From: Ottowia oryzae
Lineage (GTDB): Bacteria; Pseudomonadota; Gammaproteobacteria; Burkholderiales; Burkholderiaceae_C
Length of the DNA stretch: 64,000 nucleotides
Reading direction: 5' to 3'
Assembly: GCF_003008535.1 (NCBI RefSeq)
Contig: NZ_CP027666.1
Coordinates: 1-64,000, forward strand
The stretch's first letter is position 1; every line of letters starts with the position of its first letter. The notes under the pieces were generated by a model that was not told the DNA's origin, did no database searches, and saw only the letters and a program-made list of their open reading frames with translations. The position numbers were made by a program, and so were the translations under genes. Positions 52,622 to 60,082 of this stretch are shown piece after piece.

Positions 52622-54126
52622 GCGCGCACCTCCGGCGCTGTTTGGCGCGCCGCCAGGGCCTGCTGCACCTGATCGACGTCGGAAAACGGCAGGCGCTGGC
52701 CCGCGATTTCCTGGTAAGTCTCATGCCCCTTGCCTGCCACCAGCACCACGTCTTCGGTGGCGGCTTCGTGAATGGCACGTTCAATGGCGCGGGCGCGGTC
52801 GGGTTCAACCAGCGCCGCCGGGCGCCCGGTCAGGCCAGCCAGCACCTGGTCGATGATGGCCTGGGACGATTCGTCGCGCGGGTTGTCGCTGGTCACAATC
52901 AACCGGTCGGCCGCAGCCTGCGCGGCGGCCGCCATCAAGGGGCGCTTGGCCGCGTCGCGGTTGCCGCCGCAGCCAAAGACACACCACAGCCGCCCGCCGC
53001 GCGCATCCGCCAGGGGGCGCAGCGCGGCCAGTGCCTTGGCCAGTGCGTCCGGCGTGTGGGCGTAGTCCACCACCGCCAACGGGGCGCCCGCGGCATCGAT
53101 GCGTTGCATGCGCCCCGGCACCGGCGGCAGATCGCTGCATGCCACCACCGCGTCGGCCAGCGGCACGCCCAACGCCCGCAGGGCGGCCAGGACGCCCATC
53201 AGGTTGGACGCGTTGTAGTCGCCAACCAAAGAGGTGCGCAGCGCGGCGGTTTCGCCCGCCTCGTGCACTTGCCAGCCCATGCCTTGCGCGCTGTGCGTCA
53301 GGCCGCTACCGGCCAGGCGTGCGGGTTGCTGCAAGGAGTAGGTCCACACGTCGACGCCACGGTCGGCGGCGAGCGCGGCCAGCTCGGCACCGCGCGGGTC
53401 GTCCAGGTTGATCACCGCCGCCTGCAAACCGGGCCAACCGAACAGCGCGGCCTTGGCTTGCCAATAGGCCTGCATGCTGCCGTGGTAGTCGAGGTGGTCT
53501 TGCGTGAAGTTGGTGAACACGGCCACGCGAATGCGCGTGCCATCCAGCCGGTGTTCGGCAATGCCGATGGACGATGCCTCGATGGCGCAGCTGCGCACAC
53601 CCGCATCCACAAAATCGCGGAACCGGCGCTGCAGCAGCACCGGGTCGGGCGTGGTCATGCCGGTGCTTTGCACATCCGGAGCAACACCAATGCCCAAAGT
53701 GCCCACCAGCGCACACGGGGACAGCGCTGGCAGCTTCATTTTTGATAGCATCAACGATAACCACCAGGCCGTGGTCGTCTTGCCGTTGGTGCCGGTGATG
53801 GCCACCACGTTCAGCGCGCGCGAGGGGTGTTCGTAGTACGCGTCGGCCACCAGGCTGGTGGCGGCCTTCAGATTGGCGTACGCAGCCACGGGCGCGCCAT
53901 CGTCCCAGCGGAAGTCTTCGGCGCCTTCCAGCTCGACCAGGCACGCCGTGGCGCCTTGCGCGAGCGCATTGCCCACGTACTGTCGCCCGTCCGTTGCAGC
54001 GCCCGGCCAGGCGATGAAGCCGTCGCCGGCACGCACCTGCCGGCTGTCGGCTTGCAGTTGCCCGCCCACGCGCGCGCGCAGCCAGCTGGCGGCCTGTTGT
54101 GGGGAATGCAGGACAGGCAGGGCCAT
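52618..54126 (-). CDS. murE: UDP-MurNAc-tripeptide synthetase (meso-diaminopimelate-adding)
   Basis: 502 residues. ITGTNGKTTTAWWLSLML is the ATP loop, CAIEASSIGIAEHRLDG and TNFTQDHLDYHGSM follow, and TSDNPRDE is the DNPR motif that selects meso-diaminopimelate. Residues about 126-141 just after the ATP loop (LSKMKLPALSPCALVG) are encoded by a copy of the dispersed repeat. GAGGAA precedes ATG 54126, one base after the ftsI stop. Confidence 0.96.
   Translation of the reverse strand: MALPVLHSPQQAASWLRARVGGQLQADSRQVRAGDGFIAWPGAATDGRQYVGNALAQGATACLVELEGAEDFRWDDGAPVAAYANLKAATSLVADAYYEHPSRALNVVAITGTNGKTTTAWWLSLMLSKMKLPALSPCALVGTLGIGVAPDVQSTGMTTPDPVLLQRRFRDFVDAGVRSCAIEASSIGIAEHRLDGTRIRVAVFTNFTQDHLDYHGSMQAYWQAKAALFGWPGLQAAVINLDDPRGAELAALAADRGVDVWTYSLQQPARLAGSGLTHSAQGMGWQVHEAGETAALRTSLVGDYNASNLMGVLAALRALGVPLADAVVACSDLPPVPGRMQRIDAAGAPLAVVDYAHTPDALAKALAALRPLADARGGRLWCVFGCGGNRDAAKRPLMAAAAQAAADRLIVTSDNPRDESSQAIIDQVLAGLTGRPAALVEPDRARAIERAIHEAATEDVVLVAGKGHETYQEIAGQRLPFSDVDQVQQALAARQTAPEVRA
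53704..53750 (+). repeat. Dispersed palindromic element inside murE
   Basis: CACCAGCGCACACGGGGACA then GCGCTGGCAGCTTCATTTTT with GATAGC. In frame within murE, adding residues after the ATP-binding helix. Confidence 0.6.
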
Positions 54127-54127
54127 G

Positions 54128-55864
54128 TCAGAACGATTCCTCGACCTGCTCGGCCACGATGGCTGGCTTGACGGCCACGTCCGGCTGCACGCCCATGATG
54201 CGCAGGGTTTGCTGCACCACTTCGCTGAACACGGGCGCCGCCACGGCGCCGCCGAAGTACACACCATTGCTGGGCTCGTCCAGCATCACGCCGACGACCA
54301 CGCGCGGCGATTCGATGGGCGCCATGCCGGTGAACCACGAGCGGTACTTGTTCGCCGCATAGCCCTTGCCCACCTGCTTGTGCGCGGTACCCGACTTGCC
54401 GCCGACCGAGTAACCCACGGTCTGCGCGCGCTGACCGGTGCCGCCCGGGCCGGCCGCCATCGCCAGCATCTTGCGGATGGCGCGGGCGTTTTTCTCGGAG
54501 AAGACCCGCACGCCCTGCACACGCGCGCCGCTATCCAGCTTGAGCAGCGTGGCGGGGATCACTTCGCCGTCGTGCGAGAACGCGGTGTACGAGTGCGCCA
54601 TCTGAAACAACGATGCCGACAAACCGTACCCATAGGCCATCGTCGCCTGCTCGACCGGCTTCCAGGTCTTCCAGTTGCGCACGCGGCCCGTGGCCGCGCC
54701 AGGGAAGGCCAGATCCGGCTTGCGGCCGTAGCCCAGCGCGGAATAGGTTTCCCACATCTCCTGCGGGCGCAGCTTTTGGGCGATCTTCAGTGCGCCCACG
54801 TTGCTCGATTTCTGGATCACGCCCTCCACGGTCAGGCTGCCGTAGTTGTGCGTATCGCGAATGGTGAACCGGTCCAGCTTGTAGCTGCCGGGCGCGGTGT
54901 TGATCACCGTTTGCGGCGTGACCCGGCCCAGCTCCAGCGCGATGGCCGCCGTGATCGGCTTCATGGTCGAGCCTGGCTCGAACGTGTCGGTGATGGCAAT
55001 GTTGCGCAGCTGCGCGCCCGTGAGGTTCCGGCGGTCGTCGGGCGAATAGCTGGGGTAGTTGGCCAGCGCCAGCACTTCGCCCGTCTGCGCGTCCAGCACC
55101 ACCACGCTGCCCGACTTGGCCTTCTGCGCGGTCACGGCGTCGCGCAGCTTTTGGTAGGCGAAAAATTGCACCTTGGAATCGATCGACAGCTGGATGTCCT
55201 TGCCATCGACGGGCGGCACATCGTCGCCCACCGCCTCGACGGCGCGGCCCAGGCGGTCCTTGATGACGCGGCGAGAGCCGGCCTTGCCCGCCAGCTGCGA
55301 GTCGAAGGAAAGCTCGGCGCCTTCCTGACCCTTGTTCTCCACGTTGGCAAAACCGACCACGTGCGCGGCCGCCTCGCCCTCGGGGTACTTGCGCTTGTAT
55401 TCGCGGCGCTGGTGAATGCCCGGGATCTTCAGCTCGGCGATCTGCTTGGCCACGGGCTCGTCCACCTGGCGCTTGAGCCAGACGAAGCTCTTGTCCTCAT
55501 CAGCCAGCCTTTTATTCAGATCGGCCAGCGGCATGCCCAGCAGCTTGGCCAGCTGCTGCAGCTTGGCCGGATCGCGCTCCACATCTTCGGGAATGGCCCA
55601 GATGCTAGGCGCCACCACGCTGGAGGCCAGCAGCAGGCCATTGCGGTCGAAGATGCGACCACGGCTGGCGGGCATGTCCAGCGTGCGGGCAAAGCGCACC
55701 TCGCCCTGGCGTTGAAAGAACGCGTTGCCAAACACCTGCACGTAGGCAGCGCGGCCAATCAGCACGATGAAGGCCAAGGCCAGTGCGGCGACGATGAACT
55801 TACTGCGCCAGACCGGCGTCTTCGACGCTAGCAGCGGGCTGGAGGTGTAACGGATGTCCTTCAC
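54128..55864 (-). CDS. ftsI: Septal peptidoglycan transpeptidase FtsI (PBP3)
   Basis: 578-residue class B penicillin-binding protein. N-terminal anchor (about 22-42), pedestal domain (RGRIFDRNGLLLASS), and transpeptidase motifs EPGSTMKPIT (SxxK), QKSSNVGALK (SxN) and GGKSGTAHK (KTG-type KSG). It crosslinks septal peptidoglycan with FtsW. The C-terminal 50 residues resemble no PASTA domain. Start overlaps the ftsL stop. Confidence 0.97.
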   Translation of the reverse strand: MKDIRYTSSPLLASKTPVWRSKFIVAALALAFIVLIGRAAYVQVFGNAFFQRQGEVRFARTLDMPASRGRIFDRNGLLLASSVVAPSIWAIPEDVERDPAKLQQLAKLLGMPLADLNKRLADEDKSFVWLKRQVDEPVAKQIAELKIPGIHQRREYKRKYPEGEAAAHVVGFANVENKGQEGAELSFDSQLAGKAGSRRVIKDRLGRAVEAVGDDVPPVDGKDIQLSIDSKVQFFAYQKLRDAVTAQKAKSGSVVVLDAQTGEVLALANYPSYSPDDRRNLTGAQLRNIAITDTFEPGSTMKPITAAIALELGRVTPQTVINTAPGSYKLDRFTIRDTHNYGSLTVEGVIQKSSNVGALKIAQKLRPQEMWETYSALGYGRKPDLAFPGAATGRVRNWKTWKPVEQATMAYGYGLSASLFQMAHSYTAFSHDGEVIPATLLKLDSGARVQGVRVFSEKNARAIRKMLAMAAGPGGTGQRAQTVGYSVGGKSGTAHKQVGKGYAANKYRSWFTGMAPIESPRVVVGVMLDEPSNGVYFGGAVAAPVFSEVVQQTLRIMGVQPDVAVKPAIVAEQVEESF

Positions 55865-56175
55865 GGCGACCGCCTCTCAGCCTGCGGGGCAGATGCCATG
55901 GCCGGCAGCGCGTTGGCCGAGGTCACGTACTCGGTAACAGCCGGAGTGACAGTGCGCATGGCCAGCTTGTCCTTGGCCAGCGTCTCGACCCGCAGCGATG
56001 TGGCGGCGGCGCGCTTTTCCACCTCAAGGCGACCGCGCTCGGTCTCCAGGCGATGGGCTTCGGCGGCGGCACGGTCCAGTTCGGTGAAGAGCCGACGCGA
56101 GTCGTATTGCACGCGCACCAGGTACATGGCCGAAACCATCAACGCAGCCAGCAGAACGATGGACAGGCGAGTCAT
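55861..56175 (-). CDS. ftsL: Cell division protein FtsL
   Basis: 104-residue bitopic protein with a short cytoplasmic tail, one helix (about 4-21) and a periplasmic coiled coil (about 28-62, LFTELDRAAAEAHRLETERG). It forms the FtsQLB complex. Overlaps both neighbours by four bases (ATGA type). Confidence 0.9.
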   Translation of the reverse strand: MTRLSIVLLAALMVSAMYLVRVQYDSRRLFTELDRAAAEAHRLETERGRLEVEKRAAATSLRVETLAKDKLAMRTVTPAVTEYVTSANALPAMASAPQAERRSP

Positions 56176-57113
56176 GCGTGCCCCCGGCCCCGCGCGGCGG
56201 GCAGCGGCGCGTCGGTGCGCTCGGCCACGCGCATGATGGCGCTGCGCGCGCGCGGATTGGCTGCCACTTCGGCCTCGGAGGGGCGCACGCGATCCAGCGC
56301 GCGCAGCAAGGTGGGCGCCGGCTCGGCGAAGGGGGCGCGGCGATCCACCACCGCGCGCGAATGGCGAGCGATGAACTGCTTGACGATGCGGTCTTCCAGC
56401 GAATGGAAGCTGATCACCACGAGCCGACCTCCGGGTTGAAGCACATCCAGACTGCCTTTCAGCGCCTGCTCGAGCTCTTCAAGCTCACCGTTGACGAAAA
56501 TCCGAACAGCCTGAAATGTGCGCGTTGCAGGGTTCTGGCCCGGCTCGCGGGTTTTGACCGCGCCAGCCACGAGTTCGGCCAGTTCAGCGGTGGTTGCAAG
56601 AGGGCCCCGTTCTTGTCGGCGCGCGACAATCGCCTTTGCAATGGGGACAGCAAACCGTTCTTCGCCGTAGTCACGAATCACCTCTGCGATCTGTCGCTGC
56701 TCTGCGACCGCCAGCCATTCGGCTGCACTGGTGCCGCGCGTGGGGTCCATGCGCATGTCCAGCGGGCCGTCGGCACGAAAAGAAAAACCCCGCTCGGGGT
56801 TGTCGATCTGCGGCGAACTGATGCCCAGATCCATCAGCACCCCGGTCACGCTGCCGCCCGGCAGATCGCCCAGCGCCGCAAAGCCCTCGTGCCGGATACT
56901 GAAGCGCCCATCCTGGATGCGCGCCGCCTCGGCCAGCGCCTCGGGATCCTTGTCGAAGGCCAGCAGGCGCCCTGACGCACCCATCCGCGCGAGCAGCGCG
57001 CGCGAATGGCCGCCACGGCCAAACGTGGCGTCCACGTAGCTGCCGTCCGGGTTGGTGACCAGCGCGTCGATCGCTTCGCTGAGCAAGACGGTGGTGTGCG
57101 TCCATGTGTTCAC
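56172..57113 (-). CDS. rsmH: 16S rRNA (cytosine(1402)-N4)-methyltransferase
   Basis: 313 residues (MraW). HTTVLLSEAIDAL, SAM motif VDATFGRGGHSRALLA, LMDLGISSPQIDNPERGFSF and VISFHSLEDRIVKQF are conserved. It methylates C1402 in the decoding site. GTG 57113 starts the protein with MNTWTHTTVLL; no in-frame ATG is better. It is 15 bp after mraZ. Confidence 0.96.
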   Translation of the reverse strand: MNTWTHTTVLLSEAIDALVTNPDGSYVDATFGRGGHSRALLARMGASGRLLAFDKDPEALAEAARIQDGRFSIRHEGFAALGDLPGGSVTGVLMDLGISSPQIDNPERGFSFRADGPLDMRMDPTRGTSAAEWLAVAEQRQIAEVIRDYGEERFAVPIAKAIVARRQERGPLATTAELAELVAGAVKTREPGQNPATRTFQAVRIFVNGELEELEQALKGSLDVLQPGGRLVVISFHSLEDRIVKQFIARHSRAVVDRRAPFAEPAPTLLRALDRVRPSEAEVAANPRARSAIMRVAERTDAPLPAARGRGHA

Positions 57114-57128
57114 CCCTTCAGCCTGCCT

Positions 57129-57557
57129 TTAGAAAGCGAAGTCCTTGAACACTTCGGGCATTTCGCCTTGAAGTGCCTCGGCTTCCTGGGCTTCGTAGCG
57201 CGCCTTGTCCCACAGCTCGAAGTGATCGCCCATGCCCAGCAGCATGGTTTCGCGCGTCAGGGCGGCGGCGGCGCGCAGCTCGGGCGAGACCAGCACACGG
57301 CCGGTGCCGTCCATTTCGACATCCATGGCATTGCCCAGAAAGATGCGCTTCCAGCCCTGCGCCGACATGGGCAGTTGGGCGATCCGTTGGCGAAACTTCT
57401 CCCACTCGGGCCGGGGAAACATCATCAGGCAGCCATGGGGGTGGCGAGTGAGGGTGAGCTGGCCGGAAGCGGTGGCCAAAAGGACGTCACGATGCCGGGT
57501 CGGCACTGACAGCCGCCCCTTTGCATCCAGACTCAGCGATGACGCCCCTTGAAACAC
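57129..57557 (-). CDS. mraZ: Transcriptional regulator MraZ
   Basis: 142-residue AbrB-fold DNA-binding protein with two tandem domains (FQGASSLSLDAKGRLSVPTR and the later VEMDGTGRVLVSPELRAAA, both with the DxxGR pattern). It represses the dcw promoter in other bacteria. GTG 57557 gives the family start VFQGAS and the usual length; the longer frame to 57611 would run through the repressor-site array. A promoter and a set of 10-bp spaced repeats lie just upstream. Confidence 0.95.
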   Translation of the reverse strand: MFQGASSLSLDAKGRLSVPTRHRDVLLATASGQLTLTRHPHGCLMMFPRPEWEKFRQRIAQLPMSAQGWKRIFLGNAMDVEMDGTGRVLVSPELRAAAALTRETMLLGMGDHFELWDKARYEAQEAEALQGEMPEVFKDFAF

Positions 57558-57598
57558 CCGATTTCCCTGCCGTGAGTGCCTTGACGATATGGGAAAGG

Positions 57599-57633
57599 CA
57601 CTTTCCCCCACTTAATTGCACTTTTTTGCACTG
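57599..57633. promoter_or_regulatory. Candidate MraZ operator: four boxes at exact 10-bp spacing
   Basis: On the plus strand CACTT occurs at 57599, 57609 and 57619 and CACTG at 57629, i.e. AAGTG boxes read on the mraZ strand, each 10 bp (one helical turn) apart. The array covers the stretch from the -10 hexamer into the leader. AAAGTG-type direct repeats with about 10-bp period are the known MraZ box pattern in mollicutes, and direct repeats are used in E. coli. Confidence 0.75.
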
Positions 57634-57657
57634 TAGCAGGAAAACGTCAACGGACAA
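57630..57657 (-). promoter_or_regulatory. Candidate dcw cluster promoter upstream of mraZ
   Basis: On the minus strand TTGTCC (57652-57657) and TACAGT (57630-57635) are separated by 16 bp, a fair sigma-70 pair. Transcription would begin near 57622, giving about 65 bases of leader before GTG 57557 and placing the promoter under the CACTT array. Confidence 0.5.
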
Positions 57658-58019
57658 GTCGGGTGCACAAATTATTTCAATGAAATCAAGACCTTAGCTG
57701 GGTTTTCGACCAGCCTTCAAAACAAAATTCGTTTTAAATTAGGGACTTAGCGAGCAAAGTCAAAGTGACGCTTGCACTAACCGACTTGAGGGAATTGCGC
57801 AATATTTCCGGCGACGCTGCTCGGGCCGGGAAAAGTGCTGGCCGCACTGACGCCCGCTGGGCGCGCGTCGGTGTGCGCCAAGCCCGTGTCCTTCGCCTGA
57901 CGTGGATCGCTCATGCAAAGCCGAACTAGGCCGCGTGCCTTATGCGCGTGCCTTCCGGGCTGCGGCAGCCAGCCCGCTCAAGCGGTAGCGGGCACATCCT
58001 CGCGCGCCCGTTTTTGCCA
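57658..58019. other. AT-rich intergenic region between the dcw promoter and hslU
   Basis: About 360 bp without a gene. The first 170 bp are notably AT-rich for this genome and contain the palindromes ATTTCA-A-TGAAAT (57674-57686) and ATTGCGCAAT (57794-57803) and a GCTGG/CCAGC hairpin. The hslU-proximal end has a GCCCGCT/AGCGGGC stem (about 57970-57990) without a T tract. It probably holds upstream control elements of the dcw promoter. Confidence 0.5.
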
Positions 58020-59354
58020 TCAAAGGATGTAGCGGGACAGATCTTCGTCCTGGCTCAACGCCGACAGCCGCTCGTTCACATAGGCGGCGTCGATGCGCAC
58101 GGTCTCGCCTTCGTGGCGGGTGGCGCCGAAGCTCAGCTCCTCCAGCAGCCGCTCCATGATCGTGGACAGCCGCCGGGCGCCGATGTTCTCGGTCGATTCG
58201 TTGACCGCGAAGGCGATCTCGGCCAGCCGGGCGATGCCGTCGGCGGCAAAGTCCAGGGTGACACCCTCGGTGGCCATCAGCGCCTGGTATTGGCGCACCA
58301 GCGAGGCATCGGTCTGCGTCAGGATCGCTTCGAAATCCTGCACGGACAGCGATGAAAGCTCCACGCGGATGGGGAGGCGCCCTTGCAGCTCAGGAATCAA
58401 ATCGCTGGGCCGCGACAGATGAAACGCGCCGGAGGCGATGAACAGGATGTGATCGGTGCGCACGATGCCGTACTTGGTGGTCACCGAAGTGCCCTCGACC
58501 AGAGGCAAAAGGTCGCGCTGCACACCCTGGCGCGACACCTCGGCGGTGCTGCCGCCTTCCAGGCTGCGCGAGGCCACCTTGTCGATCTCGTCGATGAAGA
58601 CGATGCCGTTCTGCTCCAGGTTGTGCAGCGCCTGCACGCGAATCTCGTCTTCGTTGACCAGCTTGCCCGCCTCTTCGTCGGTCAGCAGCTTCATGGCCTC
58701 GGCGATCTTCACGCGGCGCATCTTCCGGCGCCCTGCCCCCATGTTGCCCAGCATGCCCTTGAGTTGTTCAGCCATGTCTTCCATGCCGGGCGGGCTCATG
58801 ATTTCCATGGTGGGCGCGGGCTGAGCCAGCTCCAGCTCGATCTCTTTGTCGTTCAGCTCGCCCTCGCGCAGCTTCTTGCGAAAGCCCTGGCGCGCGGCAC
58901 TGTCGCCGCTGGCCGCGTTGCTACCGTCGGCGTTGCGCGCGGGTGGCAGCAGCACGTCCAGCACGCGGTCTTCGGCCAAATCTTCGGCACGCGTGCGGTG
59001 CTGCTTCATGGCCTGCTCGCGCTGCTGCTTGACCGCCATCTCGGCCAGGTCGCGGATGATCGAATCCACATCCTTGCCCACGTAGCCCACCTCGGTGAAC
59101 TTGGTCGCCTCCACCTTGATGAAGGGCGCGTTGGCCAGCTTGGCCAGGCGGCGGGCAATCTCGGTCTTGCCCACGCCGGTGGGGCCGATCATCAGGATGT
59201 TCTTGGGCGTGATCTCGGGCCGCAGCTTTTCGTCGACCTGCTGGCGGCGCCAGCGGTTGCGCAGGGCGATGGCCACGGCGCGCTTGGCGTCGTTTTGGCC
59301 CACGATGTGGCGGTCAAGCTCGGAGACGATTTCCTGCGGCGTCATGAAAGACAT
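58020..59354 (-). CDS. hslU: ATP-dependent protease ATPase subunit HslU
   Basis: 444-residue AAA+ unfoldase. Walker A GPTGVGKTE, pore loop GYVG (TEVGYVGKD), the intermediate domain (about 110-240, Ala/Glu-rich with MEIMSPPGMEDM), Walker B FIDEIDKVA and sensor-2 ENIGARRLSTIMERLLEE. It feeds substrates to HslV. ATG 59354 follows a repeat copy directly and has no clear ribosome site; ATG 59345 (MTPQEIV) is an alternative. Confidence 0.96.
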   Translation of the reverse strand: MSFMTPQEIVSELDRHIVGQNDAKRAVAIALRNRWRRQQVDEKLRPEITPKNILMIGPTGVGKTEIARRLAKLANAPFIKVEATKFTEVGYVGKDVDSIIRDLAEMAVKQQREQAMKQHRTRAEDLAEDRVLDVLLPPARNADGSNAASGDSAARQGFRKKLREGELNDKEIELELAQPAPTMEIMSPPGMEDMAEQLKGMLGNMGAGRRKMRRVKIAEAMKLLTDEEAGKLVNEDEIRVQALHNLEQNGIVFIDEIDKVASRSLEGGSTAEVSRQGVQRDLLPLVEGTSVTTKYGIVRTDHILFIASGAFHLSRPSDLIPELQGRLPIRVELSSLSVQDFEAILTQTDASLVRQYQALMATEGVTLDFAADGIARLAEIAFAVNESTENIGARRLSTIMERLLEELSFGATRHEGETVRIDAAYVNERLSALSQDEDLSRYIL

Positions 59355-59364
59355 GGTTTTATAA

Positions 59365-59420
59365 GCCAAATCAGGCTCCAGCGCCCGCCTACAGGGCGCC
59401 AGCAGCTATGTTAATCGGAG
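59365..59420 (+). repeat. Dispersed palindromic element between hslV and hslU
   Basis: AAGCCAAATCAGGCTCCAGC on the left and GCGCCAGCAGCTATGTTAAT on the right, a well-kept copy. It fills most of the 88-bp spacer between the two subunit genes. Confidence 0.75.
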
Positions 59421-59442
59421 CAAACAGCGTCCACCGAGCGCA

Positions 59443-59988
59443 TCAGAGCGTCTCGATCGTGTGGCTCATGTTGGTGTAGATGCACAGCTCGCCGGCGATT
59501 TCCAGCGACTTCTTGACGATCTGATCGGCCGGCAGCTCGGTGTGGTCGAGCAGCGCCTTGGCGGCCGACTGGGCGTACGCGCCGCCCGAACCGATGGCCA
59601 CCAGGCCGTGCTCAGGCTCCAGCACGTCGCCATTGCCGGTGATGATGAGCGAGGTGTCGCGGTCGGCCACCGCCAGCATGGCTTCCAGGCGGCGCAGCAC
59701 GCGGTCGGTGCGCCAGTCTTTGGTGAGCTCGATGGCGGCGCGGCTCAAGTGGCCTTGGTGCTTCTCCAGCTTGGCCTCGAAGCGTTCAAACAGCGTGAAC
59801 GCATCGGCCGTGGCACCGGCGAACCCCGCCAGCACCTTGCCGTGAAAGAGTTTGCGCACCTTGCGGGCCGAGCCCTTGATGACGATATTGCCCAGCGTCA
59901 CCTGGCCATCGCCGCCGATCGCCACCTGCCAGCCCTCGGGCGTTTGGCGCCGCACGCTGATGATTGTTGTGCCGTGAAAGGGTTCCAT
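59443..59988 (-). CDS. hslV: ATP-dependent protease peptidase subunit HslV
   Basis: 181-residue proteasome-like threonine peptidase. After removal of a six-residue propeptide (MEPFHG) the catalytic Thr is exposed in TTIISVRR. Other motifs: IGGDGQVTLGN, AGFAGATADAFTLFE and AIGSGGAYAQSAAKALL. ATG 59988 follows 94 bp after the preceding gene's stop. Confidence 0.96.
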   Translation of the reverse strand: MEPFHGTTIISVRRQTPEGWQVAIGGDGQVTLGNIVIKGSARKVRKLFHGKVLAGFAGATADAFTLFERFEAKLEKHQGHLSRAAIELTKDWRTDRVLRRLEAMLAVADRDTSLIITGNGDVLEPEHGLVAIGSGGAYAQSAAKALLDHTELPADQIVKKSLEIAGELCIYTNMSHTIETL

Positions 59989-60082
59989 GCGGTGCAAATG
60001 GGGGCGAGTGAGCGCCGCGCAAGAGGCGGGCCGCGGCAAGACGATCAACTGGCCCAGGCGCCGCCTGGGCCGACACCAGCCC

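Noticed and set aside
53858..55831. 657-codon plus-strand frame opposite murE and ftsI
   Set aside because: Shadow of the dcw genes; no motif.
57558..57611. 18-residue N-terminal extension of MraZ from GTG 57611
   Set aside because: It would translate the operator array and start about 11 bases after the predicted transcription start; the family start is VFQGAS at 57557.
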